Shown here in pieces: positions 1 to 7,252 of a DNA stretch of 14,339 nt (the first letter of the stretch is position 1; each line of letters opens with the position of its first letter). Origin of the DNA: an uncultured Bacilli bacterium. GTDB taxonomy: Bacteria; Bacillota_I; Bacilli_A; RF39; UBA660. The position numbers and the translations under genes were made by a program. The stretch lies in assembly GCA_934101235.1 (NCBI GenBank), contig CAKORH010000009.1, positions 1-14,339 of the forward strand. The letters run 5' to 3'. Below the pieces are notes generated by a model, which ran no database searches, had not been told where the DNA came from, and was given only the letters and a program-made list of their open reading frames with translations.

Positions 1-1499
1 TAGTAAATGATAAAACTATTAAAGGTATTATTCTAGAAGATGGACAAGAATATTTATGTGATGCTTTAATTTTAACAACAGGAACATATTTAAAAAGTAA
101 AATCCTAGTAGGAGATACAAACAAACTAGAAGGTCCGCACGGTGAAAGAAGATCAAAATTCTTAAGTACTAAATTAAATGAATTAGGTTTTGATATTTTA
201 AGATTAAAAACAGGAACACCACAAAGAATAGATAAAAATACTGTAGATTTCAGTGTTTTAAAACCTGAAACAGGTGATATGGAATATTTAACTTTTAATT
301 GTGAAAATGAAATTTTTTACGATATTAATAAACAAGAAAAATGTTATTTAGTCTACACAAATGAAAATACTCATAATATCATAAAAAATAATTTAAATCG
401 AAGTGCAATGTATGGTGGATATGCCGAAGGAATAGGTCCAAGATATTGTCCATCTATAGAAGATAAAATTGTACGATTTAAAGATAAAGAAAAACATCAA
501 TTATTTTTAGAACCAGAAAGTTTATATTATAACGATTTATACTTACAAGGTTTTTCAACAAGTATGCCAATAGATGTTCAAGAAGAAATGGTACATAGTT
601 TAAAAGGATTAGAAAATGCAAAAATTTTAAAATACGCATATGCAATTGAATATGATGCAATAAACCCACTTCAATTAAAACCATCTTTAGAAACAAAAAT
701 AATAGAAAATTTATTCACTGCTGGTCAAATTAATGGAACTAGTGGATATGAAGAAGCAGCGGGCCAAGGAATTATTGCCGGAATAAACGCTGTCTACAAA
801 ATAGATAATAAAAAACCTTTAATTTTAAAAAGAAATGAATCATACATCGGCGTATTAATTGATGACTTAGTAACAAAAGGAACAAAAGAACCATATAGAA
901 TGCTTACAAGTCGTGCAGAATTTAGATTATTATTAAGACATGATAATGCAGATTTAAGATTAAGAAAATATGGTTATGAAGCAGGACTTATTTCAGAAGA
1001 AAAATATAAAAAATTAAAAACTAAAGAGGAAAACATAGAAAAATTGGTTGATGAATTAAAACAAGAAAAAATTACTAATAAAAGCATTACTTCTAAAATA
1101 TTAGAAACATTAAAAATAAATAAATTAGAAAGTAGTACTGATTTATATTCATTTATTAAAAGACCAGAAATTACTATAAATTTGCTTTTAGATGAAAAAA
1201 TAATAGAAAAAAAATATGATAGCGAAGTATATAATCAAGTTGAAATATTAATAAAATATGAAGGATATATAAAAAAAGAATTAAAAGAAGTAGAAAAATT
1301 ATTAAAATTGGAATCAAAACAAATACCAAAAGATATTGATTATGATAAAGTATACAATTTAGCAAGCGAAGCACGTCAAAAATTAAAACAAATAAATCCA
1401 GAAACAATGGCACAAGCAGCAAGAATAAGTGGTGTAAATCCAGCAGACTTATCAATATTAGCGATATACTTAAAAAAGGAATATAGTAAAAATGACTAA
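1..1499 (+). CDS. mnmG: MnmG (GidA), tRNA U34 modification enzyme, 5' end missing
   Basis: The frame is already open at the window edge (first complete codon at base 3), so this is the C-terminal 498 residues of a protein normally about 620-630 long. MnmG works with MnmE to install the carboxymethylaminomethyl group on wobble U34 of certain tRNAs, using FAD and a folate one-carbon unit. Family signatures, numbered within the fragment: LTTGTYLKSKI at about 24-34, GPHGERRS at about 44-51, KTGTPQR at about 69-75, YCPSIEDKI at about 148-156, AGQINGTSGYEEAAGQG at about 240-256, then YRMLTSRAEFRLLLRHDNADLRL. The C-terminal MnmE-binding end carries AARISGVNPADLS. The FAD-binding GxGxxG at the N-terminus lies outside the window. 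The gene overlaps rsmG by 8 bases, so the two are co-transcribed. In Bacilli mnmE usually lies just upstream. Identification is secure. Confidence 0.97.
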   Translation, partial: VNDKTIKGIILEDGQEYLCDALILTTGTYLKSKILVGDTNKLEGPHGERRSKFLSTKLNELGFDILRLKTGTPQRIDKNTVDFSVLKPETGDMEYLTFNCENEIFYDINKQEKCYLVYTNENTHNIIKNNLNRSAMYGGYAEGIGPRYCPSIEDKIVRFKDKEKHQLFLEPESLYYNDLYLQGFSTSMPIDVQEEMVHSLKGLENAKILKYAYAIEYDAINPLQLKPSLETKIIENLFTAGQINGTSGYEEAAGQGIIAGINAVYKIDNKKPLILKRNESYIGVLIDDLVTKGTKEPYRMLTSRAEFRLLLRHDNADLRLRKYGYEAGLISEEKYKKLKTKEENIEKLVDELKQEKITNKSITSKILETLKINKLESSTDLYSFIKRPEITINLLLDEKIIEKKYDSEVYNQVEILIKYEGYIKKELKEVEKLLKLESKQIPKDIDYDKVYNLASEARQKLKQINPETMAQAARISGVNPADLSILAIYLKKEYSKND

Positions 1500-2193
1500 T
1501 GAAGAATTTTATAAAAAATTAAAAGAAATAAAAATAGAATTAAATTTCTTACAAAAGGAACAATTTGAAAACTATTATAAATTTTTAAAAGAATATAATA
1601 ATCATACAAATATTACAGCAATAACAAATAAAGAAGATGTATATTTAAAACATTTCTATGACTCTGCTTTACTTGCGACAACAATAGACTTTAATAAAGT
1701 TACTAATTTATTAGATATAGGTTGTGGAGCTGGTTTTCCAGGTATAGTTATAAAAATATTATATCCGCACATAAATTTAACATTACTAGACTCTAATAAC
1801 AAAAAAACTAAATTTTGTGAATATATAATAAAAGAACTAGATTTAAAAGATGTAGTAATAATTAATAAACGTGCAGAAGATTATATAGAAAATAAAAGAG
1901 AATATTTTGATGTAGTAACAGCAAGAGCTGTAAAAAATTTAAATATATTAAATGAACTTGCAATACCATACGTAAAATTAAATGGATATTTTATTGCAAT
2001 GAAATCATCTATTGATAATGAATTAAAAGAAAGTATGAATGGAATAAATATATTAGGAGCTAAATATATAAAAACAATAAGTATAACTGAAGATATTTTA
2101 GGATTGAGAAACTTTGTAATAATTGAAAAATTAAAAGAAACAGAAAAAAATTATCCAAGAAATTATAATAATATTATAAAAAAACCTTTATAA
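1492..2193 (+). CDS. rsmG: RsmG (GidB), 16S rRNA G527 N7-methyltransferase
   Basis: This 233-residue SAM-dependent methyltransferase makes m7G527 in 16S rRNA of the small ribosomal subunit. The Rossmann motif I is DIGCGAGFPG at residues 75-84. The family's ITAITNKEDVYLKHFYDS segment lies at 41-58, followed by the acidic strand end LLDSNNKK at about 98-105 and VVTARAV at 141-147. The length is close to the usual 235-240. The ATG at 1492 lies inside the end of mnmG (8-base overlap) and is preceded by AAGGA at 1476-1480, about 11 bases upstream. Translational coupling to mnmG is likely. The mnmG-rsmG-noc order is the standard one left of the replication origin in Bacilli and supports the call. 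Confidence 0.96.
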   Translation: MTNEEFYKKLKEIKIELNFLQKEQFENYYKFLKEYNNHTNITAITNKEDVYLKHFYDSALLATTIDFNKVTNLLDIGCGAGFPGIVIKILYPHINLTLLDSNNKKTKFCEYIIKELDLKDVVIINKRAEDYIENKREYFDVVTARAVKNLNILNELAIPYVKLNGYFIAMKSSIDNELKESMNGINILGAKYIKTISITEDILGLRNFVIIEKLKETEKNYPRNYNNIIKKPL

Positions 2194-2224
2194 AAAATGT
2201 ATATATAAAAATATACTTTTTTAT
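2193..2224 (+). terminator. Weak intrinsic terminator after rsmG
   Basis: GTATAT at 2199-2204 pairs with ATATAC at 2211-2216 around a 6-base loop, and TTTTTT follows at 2217-2222. An A-run at 2192-2197 lies on the other side. The stem has only one G-C pair, so termination would be weak. It lies directly between the rsmG stop codon and the noc promoter, which supports the reading. Confidence 0.45.
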
Positions 2225-2252
2225 TGAAAAAAAAGTAAAAATAAAGTATCAT
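2224..2252 (+). promoter_or_regulatory. Sigma-A-type promoter for noc
   Basis: TTGAAA at 2224-2229 is followed, after 17 bases, by TATCAT at 2247-2252. This is close to the housekeeping consensus TTGACA-17-TATAAT. The predicted start near 2259 leaves a short leader carrying a strong ribosome binding site, AGGAGAAGGGG at 2265-2275, just before the noc ATG at 2279. Confidence 0.6.
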
Positions 2253-2278
2253 AATATATAGAATAGGAGAAGGGGTAT

Positions 2279-3298
2279 ATGAATTTAGAACAAAATGTAC
2301 AATATATAAATATAGAAAATATAATACCTAACAGATTTCAACCTAGATTAACTTTTGATGAAAATGCATTAAAAGAGTTATCACAATCAATAAAAGAATT
2401 AGGAATAATACAACCTTTAGTTTTAAGAAGATTGTCACCAGATAGATATGAAATAATTGCTGGAGAAAGAAGATATAAGGCATCACAAATGGCTGGTTTA
2501 AAAGAAGTACCAGCAATTATAGCAGACTTAGATGATAATACTTCAGCAGAAGTAGCATTAGTAGAAAATTTACAAAGAAAAAATTTATCTGCAATGGAAG
2601 AAGCAAAATCATATGAAACATTGTTAAAAAGAGGATATGTTACTCAAGAACAATTAGCAAAAAGATTAGGAATATCACAATCTACAGTTGCTAATAAAGT
2701 AAGATTATTAAAATTAACAGATGAAGTGCAAGATGCTTTAATGAAAGAAAAAATATCAGAAAGACACGCAAGAAGTTTATTACAATTAACAAATCCAGAA
2801 GAACAAAAAGAAATGCTTAATAAAGTAATAAATGATAGAATGACTGTAAGACAATTAGATACAGCAATAAAAAATATGAATGCTCCACAAGAATCGAATA
2901 GAAAATTCAATAATTTTATTACTTTAGAAGAAGAAAATAATTTACTATCTCAAATTGAACAATTAAATATTAATGATAATAATCAAAATAATAGTGAAAC
3001 TCCTATATCAAATATAGGTACAGAAAATGATATTGCTCAATTAATAGTAGATTCTAAAAAGGATTTAGAAGATAAATATGAAATATTTGATATCCCAACT
3101 GCAGAAGAAGAAAAAATAAATAAAGAACCTATCAAAGAAGAAAAAGAAACAAAGAAAATAATAAAAGGGGATATTAACTCAGTAATTAATTCATTAAAAG
3201 AAATTGTAAATTTATCTAAAAAAGAAGATTTTTCAATAGAAACTGAAGAATATGATTTTGAAGACTTATATCAAATAATAATAAAAATAGAAAAATAG
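2279..3298 (+). CDS. noc: Noc-type nucleoid occlusion protein (ParB/Noc family)
   Basis: A 339-residue ParB-family CTPase DNA clamp. The N-terminal domain has the GIIQPLV segment (42-48), the CTP motif GERRYKA (62-68) and ENLQR (96-100). The helix-turn-helix and DNA domain follow (about 118-200). Four specificity positions, spaced as in the published ParB/Noc comparison, read Q134, K140, K145 and R162. This QKKR set is typical of Noc, whereas ParB has R/T/A/G-type residues. The C-terminal dimer domain (297-339, ending EEYDFEDLYQIIIKIEK) also resembles Noc. The position after mnmG-rsmG agrees. Two oddities: an in-frame TAG at 2264 fixes the start and leaves no room for the amphipathic membrane-binding helix found at the Noc N-terminus, and an acidic, Asn-rich linker of about 95 residues (201-296) makes the protein longer than B. 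subtilis Noc. No soj-spo0J pair follows. It could instead serve as the organism's only ParB. Confidence 0.88.
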   Translation: MNLEQNVQYINIENIIPNRFQPRLTFDENALKELSQSIKELGIIQPLVLRRLSPDRYEIIAGERRYKASQMAGLKEVPAIIADLDDNTSAEVALVENLQRKNLSAMEEAKSYETLLKRGYVTQEQLAKRLGISQSTVANKVRLLKLTDEVQDALMKEKISERHARSLLQLTNPEEQKEMLNKVINDRMTVRQLDTAIKNMNAPQESNRKFNNFITLEEENNLLSQIEQLNINDNNQNNSETPISNIGTENDIAQLIVDSKKDLEDKYEIFDIPTAEEEKINKEPIKEEKETKKIIKGDINSVINSLKEIVNLSKKEDFSIETEEYDFEDLYQIIIKIEK

Positions 3299-3335
3299 TT
3301 CAAATCAACATTGAACTATTTTAATTTGGTTCAGT
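3292..3335. terminator. Bidirectional terminator shared by noc and the PBP gene
   Basis: A perfect 12-bp stem pairs AAAATAGTTCAA (3292-3303) with TTGAACTATTTT (3311-3322) around a 7-base loop. On the plus strand, the T-rich 3' arm and following bases end noc. On the minus strand, the complement of the A-run upstream of 3298 gives a U-rich tail for the PBP gene. The noc TAG (3296-3298) lies in one arm, and the PBP stop (3321-3323, read on the minus strand) overlaps the base of the other. One structure therefore serves both convergent genes. Confidence 0.85.
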
Positions 3336-5228
3336 ACCTTTTAAGAAATAAAATAAAGTTCCATCTTTTCCATTACTATATTCTCCAGAGACAGGATTTA
3401 AATATGCACTTTCAACATTTTGTGGTTTATTATACCATGTACCTTCTTTATCTTTTAAAGTACCTTCTACTGCATCAGCCCAAATATATTTAGTTAATTT
3501 AGAATATGTAGATTCAACATCTTTATTATTGTCATTACCAGTCCAGACTAACGCAAGTATATCAGGATTATATCCAACTAACCAATAGTCATTATTAGTA
3601 GAACCACTTTTAATAGCATATTTTTTAGTTAACTTATCTTTTATAGATAATGCAGTAGGAGAGTTATAACTAATAAAATCACTATTATATGTATTACTCA
3701 TCATTTCATCTAAAATATAAAGATAATTTGTATTTAAAACTAAATCTTTTTCATCTTTATGTTCATATAAAATATTTCCATTTAAATCTTCGACTTTATT
3801 TATTAAATAAATGTCTTGTTTATAACCATTACTTGCAAGTGTATTATATGCTTCTGCATAGTCCAACATATTAATTTCTTTACTACCAAGTGCTAATGAC
3901 GGTATCGCATCTAATTTTTCTTTTAATCCAACTTTTTTCATAGTCTCTACTAATTTATCTTCTCCTAAAAATAAATGAGTTTTAACAGCATATATATTAT
4001 CGGAATATGCTAAAGCAGCAGCCATAGTTATATCTTTATTTGCATATTTATTAGCAAAGTTAGTAGGAGTATAAGTTTGATTGTTAGAAAAAACAAAACT
4101 TGTTTCTTCACTTAAAAATTTAGAAGCACTAGTTAAATTGTTTTCAAGAGCAGTATAATATAAAAAAGGTTTTATAGTAGATCCAACTTGACGTTTAGAT
4201 GAAGTAACTCTATTAAATTGACTTACTTTGTAATCTTTTCCACCAGCTAACGCAATAATTTTTCCACTACTAGGTTCTATCATAATACTAGCAACTTGAG
4301 TTTCATCATCAAGCATATTATTAATAATAGCATTTTCTAAATTAGTTTGAGCATTAATATCTAAATTAGTATATATTTTTAAACCTCCAGAATCAATTAA
4401 ACTATTAGGAATAGTGTTTAATTTTTTTAGTTCATCCATAACAGCATCTTGATAATACATTAACGTTTGTAAATTATTTAAATCACTTTTACCATATATC
4501 TCTAATTTATTTTTAAACAGATTTTCACTATCTTTGACACTTAACTTTTTATTATTAATCATAGCATTCATAACAATTTTTGCTCTTTTAATTGAAGCGT
4601 CATAATTACTAATTGGATTATAATTATTAGGAGACTTAGGTATACCCGCAAGTATTATAGCCTCTTCCAAACTTAAATCTTTGGGTTTTTTATTAAAATA
4701 ATACTTACTTGCTTCACTAATACCATAACATCCTTGTCCAAAATTAATTGTATTTATGTAACCCTCTATAATATCTTCTTTAGAATAGTGGGTTTCTAAC
4801 TTTAAAGTTAAAAATGCTTCTTGAATTTTTCTATCCCAAGTTTGATCAAAATCTAAATACATATTTTTTACATATTGTTGACTAATAGTACTGCCACCCT
4901 GAGTTATGTAACCACTCTTAATATTACTATACATAGATTTTACAATACGTAAATAATCAAACCCCCAATGTTTATAAAAATTCTTATCTTCTGTACTTAT
5001 AATTGCATTTAAAAAATTTGTATTAACATCTTCTAAGTTAACCCATTCACTATTACCTGAACCTTGATAAACAATTTCATTATTATTATCATATATATAA
5101 AAGGAATTGCTAGTTTTTAAATCGATTCCGGGTGATAAATAAGAATAAATATATAATGAAGCCATAATAACTACAAAACATATAAAAGAAAAAATACATA
5201 TTTTAAATATCATTTTTAAGTATTTCAC
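3321..5228 (-). CDS. Class A penicillin-binding protein (glycosyltransferase/transpeptidase)
   Basis: A 635-residue bifunctional peptidoglycan synthase that polymerises lipid II and cross-links the strands outside the membrane. Residues about 6-30 form one signal-anchor helix. The GT51 domain shows EDKNFYKHWG (80-89, catalytic Glu80), GGSTISQQ (111-118) and RKIQEAF (133-139, second Glu137). The transpeptidase domain has the nucleophile motif STIK (350-353), SDN (409-411) and KSGS (540-543) in place of KTGT. The start is taken as GTG at 5226-5228, because AGGTGA (complement of 5234-5239) sits 5 bases upstream; the ATG five codons later has no comparable site. At about 635 residues it lacks large C-terminal extensions and resembles the smaller Bacillus enzymes PbpF/PbpG, whose genes are forespore-expressed, but sequence alone does not fix the paralogue. 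It is the only minus-strand gene in the window and stands alone. Confidence 0.95.
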   Translation of the reverse strand: MKYLKMIFKICIFSFICFVVIMASLYIYSYLSPGIDLKTSNSFYIYDNNNEIVYQGSGNSEWVNLEDVNTNFLNAIISTEDKNFYKHWGFDYLRIVKSMYSNIKSGYITQGGSTISQQYVKNMYLDFDQTWDRKIQEAFLTLKLETHYSKEDIIEGYINTINFGQGCYGISEASKYYFNKKPKDLSLEEAIILAGIPKSPNNYNPISNYDASIKRAKIVMNAMINNKKLSVKDSENLFKNKLEIYGKSDLNNLQTLMYYQDAVMDELKKLNTIPNSLIDSGGLKIYTNLDINAQTNLENAIINNMLDDETQVASIMIEPSSGKIIALAGGKDYKVSQFNRVTSSKRQVGSTIKPFLYYTALENNLTSASKFLSEETSFVFSNNQTYTPTNFANKYANKDITMAAALAYSDNIYAVKTHLFLGEDKLVETMKKVGLKEKLDAIPSLALGSKEINMLDYAEAYNTLASNGYKQDIYLINKVEDLNGNILYEHKDEKDLVLNTNYLYILDEMMSNTYNSDFISYNSPTALSIKDKLTKKYAIKSGSTNNDYWLVGYNPDILALVWTGNDNNKDVESTYSKLTKYIWADAVEGTLKDKEGTWYNKPQNVESAYLNPVSGEYSNGKDGTLFYFLKGTEPN

Positions 5229-5244
5229 TTAAATCACCTAAAAT

Positions 5245-5273
5245 TATTATGTAAATAAAATATTTAATTATAA
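5245..5273 (-). promoter_or_regulatory. Candidate forespore-type (sigma-F/G) promoter for the PBP gene
   Basis: Read on the minus strand, TTATA (complement of 5269-5273), 17 bases, then CATAATA (complement of 5245-5251) matches the sigma-G-type pattern gHATR-17/18-CATNNTA except for the first G. The start would fall near 5239, giving a very short leader that begins at the AGGTGA ribosome binding site. A TATAAT at 5267-5272 is also present on this strand but lacks a good -35 at normal spacing. Such motifs arise easily by chance in DNA this AT-rich. Confidence 0.3.
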
Positions 5274-5302
5274 GTGCAAATTACAAAAAAATATGTTAAA
5301 AT
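5274..5302 (+). promoter_or_regulatory. Extended -10 promoter for the small gene at 5324
   Basis: TGTTAAAAT at 5294-5302 is an extended -10 (TG, one base, then TAAAAT at 5297-5302). A poor -35, GTGCAA at 5274-5279, lies 17 bases upstream. It overlaps the divergent control region of the PBP gene, so the two genes share about 95 bases. Confidence 0.45.
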
Positions 5303-5323
5303 CTTTTGAAAAGGAAAGATTAT

Positions 5324-5659
5324 ATGAAAAAAATAAATTTAAAATTATATAAAAATGATGATTTAATCTTAGATTATAAAAATATCCCATGTATAAAAAG
5401 TAATAATACGTCATTTATATTAAATAAAGATAAATATATTATATCTAATCTAGCATTCACTAAAATCACAGAATCAGAAAAAATTATATTAGACTTTAAA
5501 ACTGAAAAATGTATTATAGAACTATTAGAAAATAATAATAAATTAAACTTAGATATTAAGCTTATAGAATATAAAGATTTGAGTACAAATATAGATATTC
5601 TATACAAAATAGAAACAGAAGAAAATATATTGAATAGAATATTTATAGAATATATTTAA
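5324..5659 (+). CDS. Small protein, possibly DUF1934/YwiB-like
   Basis: A 111-residue soluble protein of mostly alternating hydrophobic/polar stretches, suggesting beta strands, with no signal peptide, membrane helix or Cys cluster. The ATG at 5324 is chosen because AAGGA at 5311-5315 sits 8 bases upstream; a TTG six codons earlier would place that site inside the gene. I do not recognise it with confidence from sequence alone. Its size, beta-rich pattern and position just upstream of rpoE recall B. subtilis YwiB (DUF1934, a calycin-like barrel of unknown role) in the ywiB-argS-rpoE neighbourhood, although argS is missing here. The ending pattern (IDILYKIETEENILNRIFIEYI, split across 90-111) would fit the last strands of such a barrel. 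It has its own promoter, and another precedes rpoE, so it may be monocistronic. Confidence 0.7.
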   Translation: MKKINLKLYKNDDLILDYKNIPCIKSNNTSFILNKDKYIISNLAFTKITESEKIILDFKTEKCIIELLENNNKLNLDIKLIEYKDLSTNIDILYKIETEENILNRIFIEYI

Positions 5660-5665
5660 AAGTAG

Positions 5666-5693
5666 TTGACAATACTAACTATTATGATAAAAT
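5666..5693 (+). promoter_or_regulatory. Strong sigma-A promoter for rpoE
   Basis: A perfect TTGACA at 5666-5671 is followed, after 16 bases, by TAAAAT at 5688-5693, and an upstream TG (5685-5686) makes an extended -10. It starts only 7 bases after the preceding stop codon. A small inverted repeat, TAGTT (5663-5667) with AACTA (5677-5681), overlaps the -35. The leader is about 40 bases and ends in a good ribosome binding site, GGAGGA at 5729-5734. This is the best housekeeping promoter in the window and probably drives rpoE-prfA-prmC. Confidence 0.8.
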
Positions 5694-5740
5694 TATATTT
5701 GTTTTAAATACATATAAATATAAATTACGGAGGAATTTTT

Positions 5741-6172
5741 ATGAAATCAATAAATTTAACAAAAGAAGAATTAGAAACAATGTCATATGATGATGTTGCA
5801 TATTTAATATTAGAAAATAATCAAAATAAAATGAAAATACAAGATTTATTTAAGGAAGTAATAAAAGTAATGAATTTAGATGCATCAGCATTTGAAGAAC
5901 ATTTAGCAGATTTTTTTGAACTTTTATCAACCGACAAAAGATTTATAATGTTAGAAAAAGGTTATTGGGATTTAAAAATAAATCATAGTACAAAACTTGT
6001 AATAGATGATGATGACGACGATGATGAAGAAATAATAGAAGAAGAACCAAGAGAAGAAAAAGATGAAGTAGATAATGAAATAAATTATGATGAAGAGATT
6101 GTAGATGACGATGATGACGATGATGATCTACAAGATTTAGTTGTAATGGATGATTTAGAAGAAAACGAATAA
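5741..6172 (+). CDS. rpoE: RNA polymerase delta subunit
   Basis: A 143-residue protein with the two-part build of Firmicute delta factors. The N-terminal folded HARE-HTH domain (about 1-78) includes LETMSYDDVAYLILE, MKIQDLFKEV and KRFIMLEKGYWDLK. The disordered tail (about 89-143) is almost entirely Asp/Glu and contains runs of seven and eight Asp. Delta binds core RNA polymerase, promotes recycling and release from nucleic acid, and tunes promoter sensitivity to the initiating nucleotide. The size is slightly below the usual 170 or so, mainly from a shorter tail. A strong promoter lies upstream. prfA follows after 24 bases with no terminator between, so read-through into prfA-prmC is expected. 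Confidence 0.95.
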   Translation: MKSINLTKEELETMSYDDVAYLILENNQNKMKIQDLFKEVIKVMNLDASAFEEHLADFFELLSTDKRFIMLEKGYWDLKINHSTKLVIDDDDDDDEEIIEEEPREEKDEVDNEINYDEEIVDDDDDDDDLQDLVVMDDLEENE

Positions 6173-6196
6173 TAAATATACCCATGGAGGTTAACA

Positions 6197-7252
6197 ATGA
6201 TAGAAAGATTAGAAATAATAAAAAAAAGATATGAAGAATTATCTGAAGAATTAATAAACCCAGAAATAATAAATGATTATAATAAATTCAAAACAATATC
6301 AAAAGAGCATAGTGATTTAGAAACAATAGTTAAAAAGTATGAAGAATTAACAAATGTTACTGAAGAAATTGAAGGCTTAAAATTGATGGTAAATGATCCA
6401 GAAATGGGAGCAATTGCTAAAGAAGAATTAGAATTAAATGAATCAAAAAAAGACAGTTTAATTAAAAAATTAGAAATATTATTAATTCCTAAAGATGAGA
6501 ATGATGGAAAAGATATAATAATGGAAATAAGAGGAGCAGCTGGTGGAGATGAAGCTAATATTTTTGCTGGAGACTTATTTAGAATGTATTCAAAATATGC
6601 TGAAAAAAATGGCTGGAAAATAGAAATTAATAATGAAGAACCAGGAACAAGTGGAGGATATTCACAAATAGAATTCTCTATAAAAGGAGAAAATGTATAT
6701 TCGAAATTAAAATTCGAAAGTGGTTCTCATAGAGTTCAAAGAGTCCCAGCAACAGAAACACAAGGTAGAGTACATACTTCAACAGCAACTGTTTTAGTAA
6801 TGCCAGAAGCAGACGATTTTGATTTTGAATTAGATATGAATGAAGTTAGAGTAGATGTTACAAGAAGTAGTGGATGTGGTGGACAAGGTGTAAATACAAC
6901 AGACTCAGCAGTAAGATTAACCCATATTCCAACAGGAATAATAGTATACTCACAAACTGAAAGAAGCCAAATAAAAAATAAAGAAAAGGCTATAAAAATC
7001 TTAAAAACAAGACTATATGATAAAAAATTGCAAGAAATGGAAGAAGAAGCTGGAAAAGAAAGAAGAAGTAAAATAGGTACAGGAGATAGATCGGAAAAGA
7101 TAAGAACCTATAATTATCCACAAAATAGAGTTACTGACCATAGAATAAACTTTAGTGTTATGAACCTTGATAGAGTAATGGAAGGTAACATAGACGAAAT
7201 AATAAACGCTTTAATAACTGAAGATCAAAGAATGAAGTTAGAAGGAAAATAA
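6197..7252 (+). CDS. prfA: Peptide chain release factor 1 (RF1)
   Basis: A 351-residue class I release factor, normal length for RF1, that reads UAA and UAG and triggers peptide release on the ribosome. The codon-recognition motif is PAT at 184-186 within HRVQRVPATETQGRVHTS, which marks RF1 rather than RF2 (SPF). The catalytic GGQ is at 228-230 within SSGCGGQGVNTTDSAVRLTHIPTG; Gln230 is the residue methylated by PrmC. The GTSGGYSQ segment at 150-157 is also conserved. GGAGG at 6186-6190 precedes the ATG. The last base of the stop codon is the first base of the prmC start, so the two genes are translationally coupled. That RF1 is intact agrees with the TAA/TAG preference of the window. Confidence 0.97.
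   Translation: MIERLEIIKKRYEELSEELINPEIINDYNKFKTISKEHSDLETIVKKYEELTNVTEEIEGLKLMVNDPEMGAIAKEELELNESKKDSLIKKLEILLIPKDENDGKDIIMEIRGAAGGDEANIFAGDLFRMYSKYAEKNGWKIEINNEEPGTSGGYSQIEFSIKGENVYSKLKFESGSHRVQRVPATETQGRVHTSTATVLVMPEADDFDFELDMNEVRVDVTRSSGCGGQGVNTTDSAVRLTHIPTGIIVYSQTERSQIKNKEKAIKILKTRLYDKKLQEMEEEAGKERRSKIGTGDRSEKIRTYNYPQNRVTDHRINFSVMNLDRVMEGNIDEIINALITEDQRMKLEGK

Noticed and set aside
2194..2278. Origin, parS or Noc binding site near the mnmG-rsmG-noc block
   Set aside because: I saw no parS-like (GTTTCACGTGAAAC) or Noc-site-like palindrome and no DnaA-box cluster in the window.
5306..5323. Longer form of the small protein from a TTG at 5306
   Set aside because: The AAGGA binding site for the ATG at 5324 would lie inside the coding region, and the TTG has no site of its own.
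6001..6130. Repeated GAT/GAC codons resembling a tandem repeat
   Set aside because: These are codons for Asp runs in the acidic tail of RpoE, mixed GAT and GAC, not a DNA repeat unit.
5943..6197. Minus-strand open frame opposite rpoE, His/Leu-rich
   Set aside because: It is the antisense reading of the poly-Asp/Glu tail of the delta subunit. It has no ribosome binding site, and its composition follows from GAT/GAA repeats.
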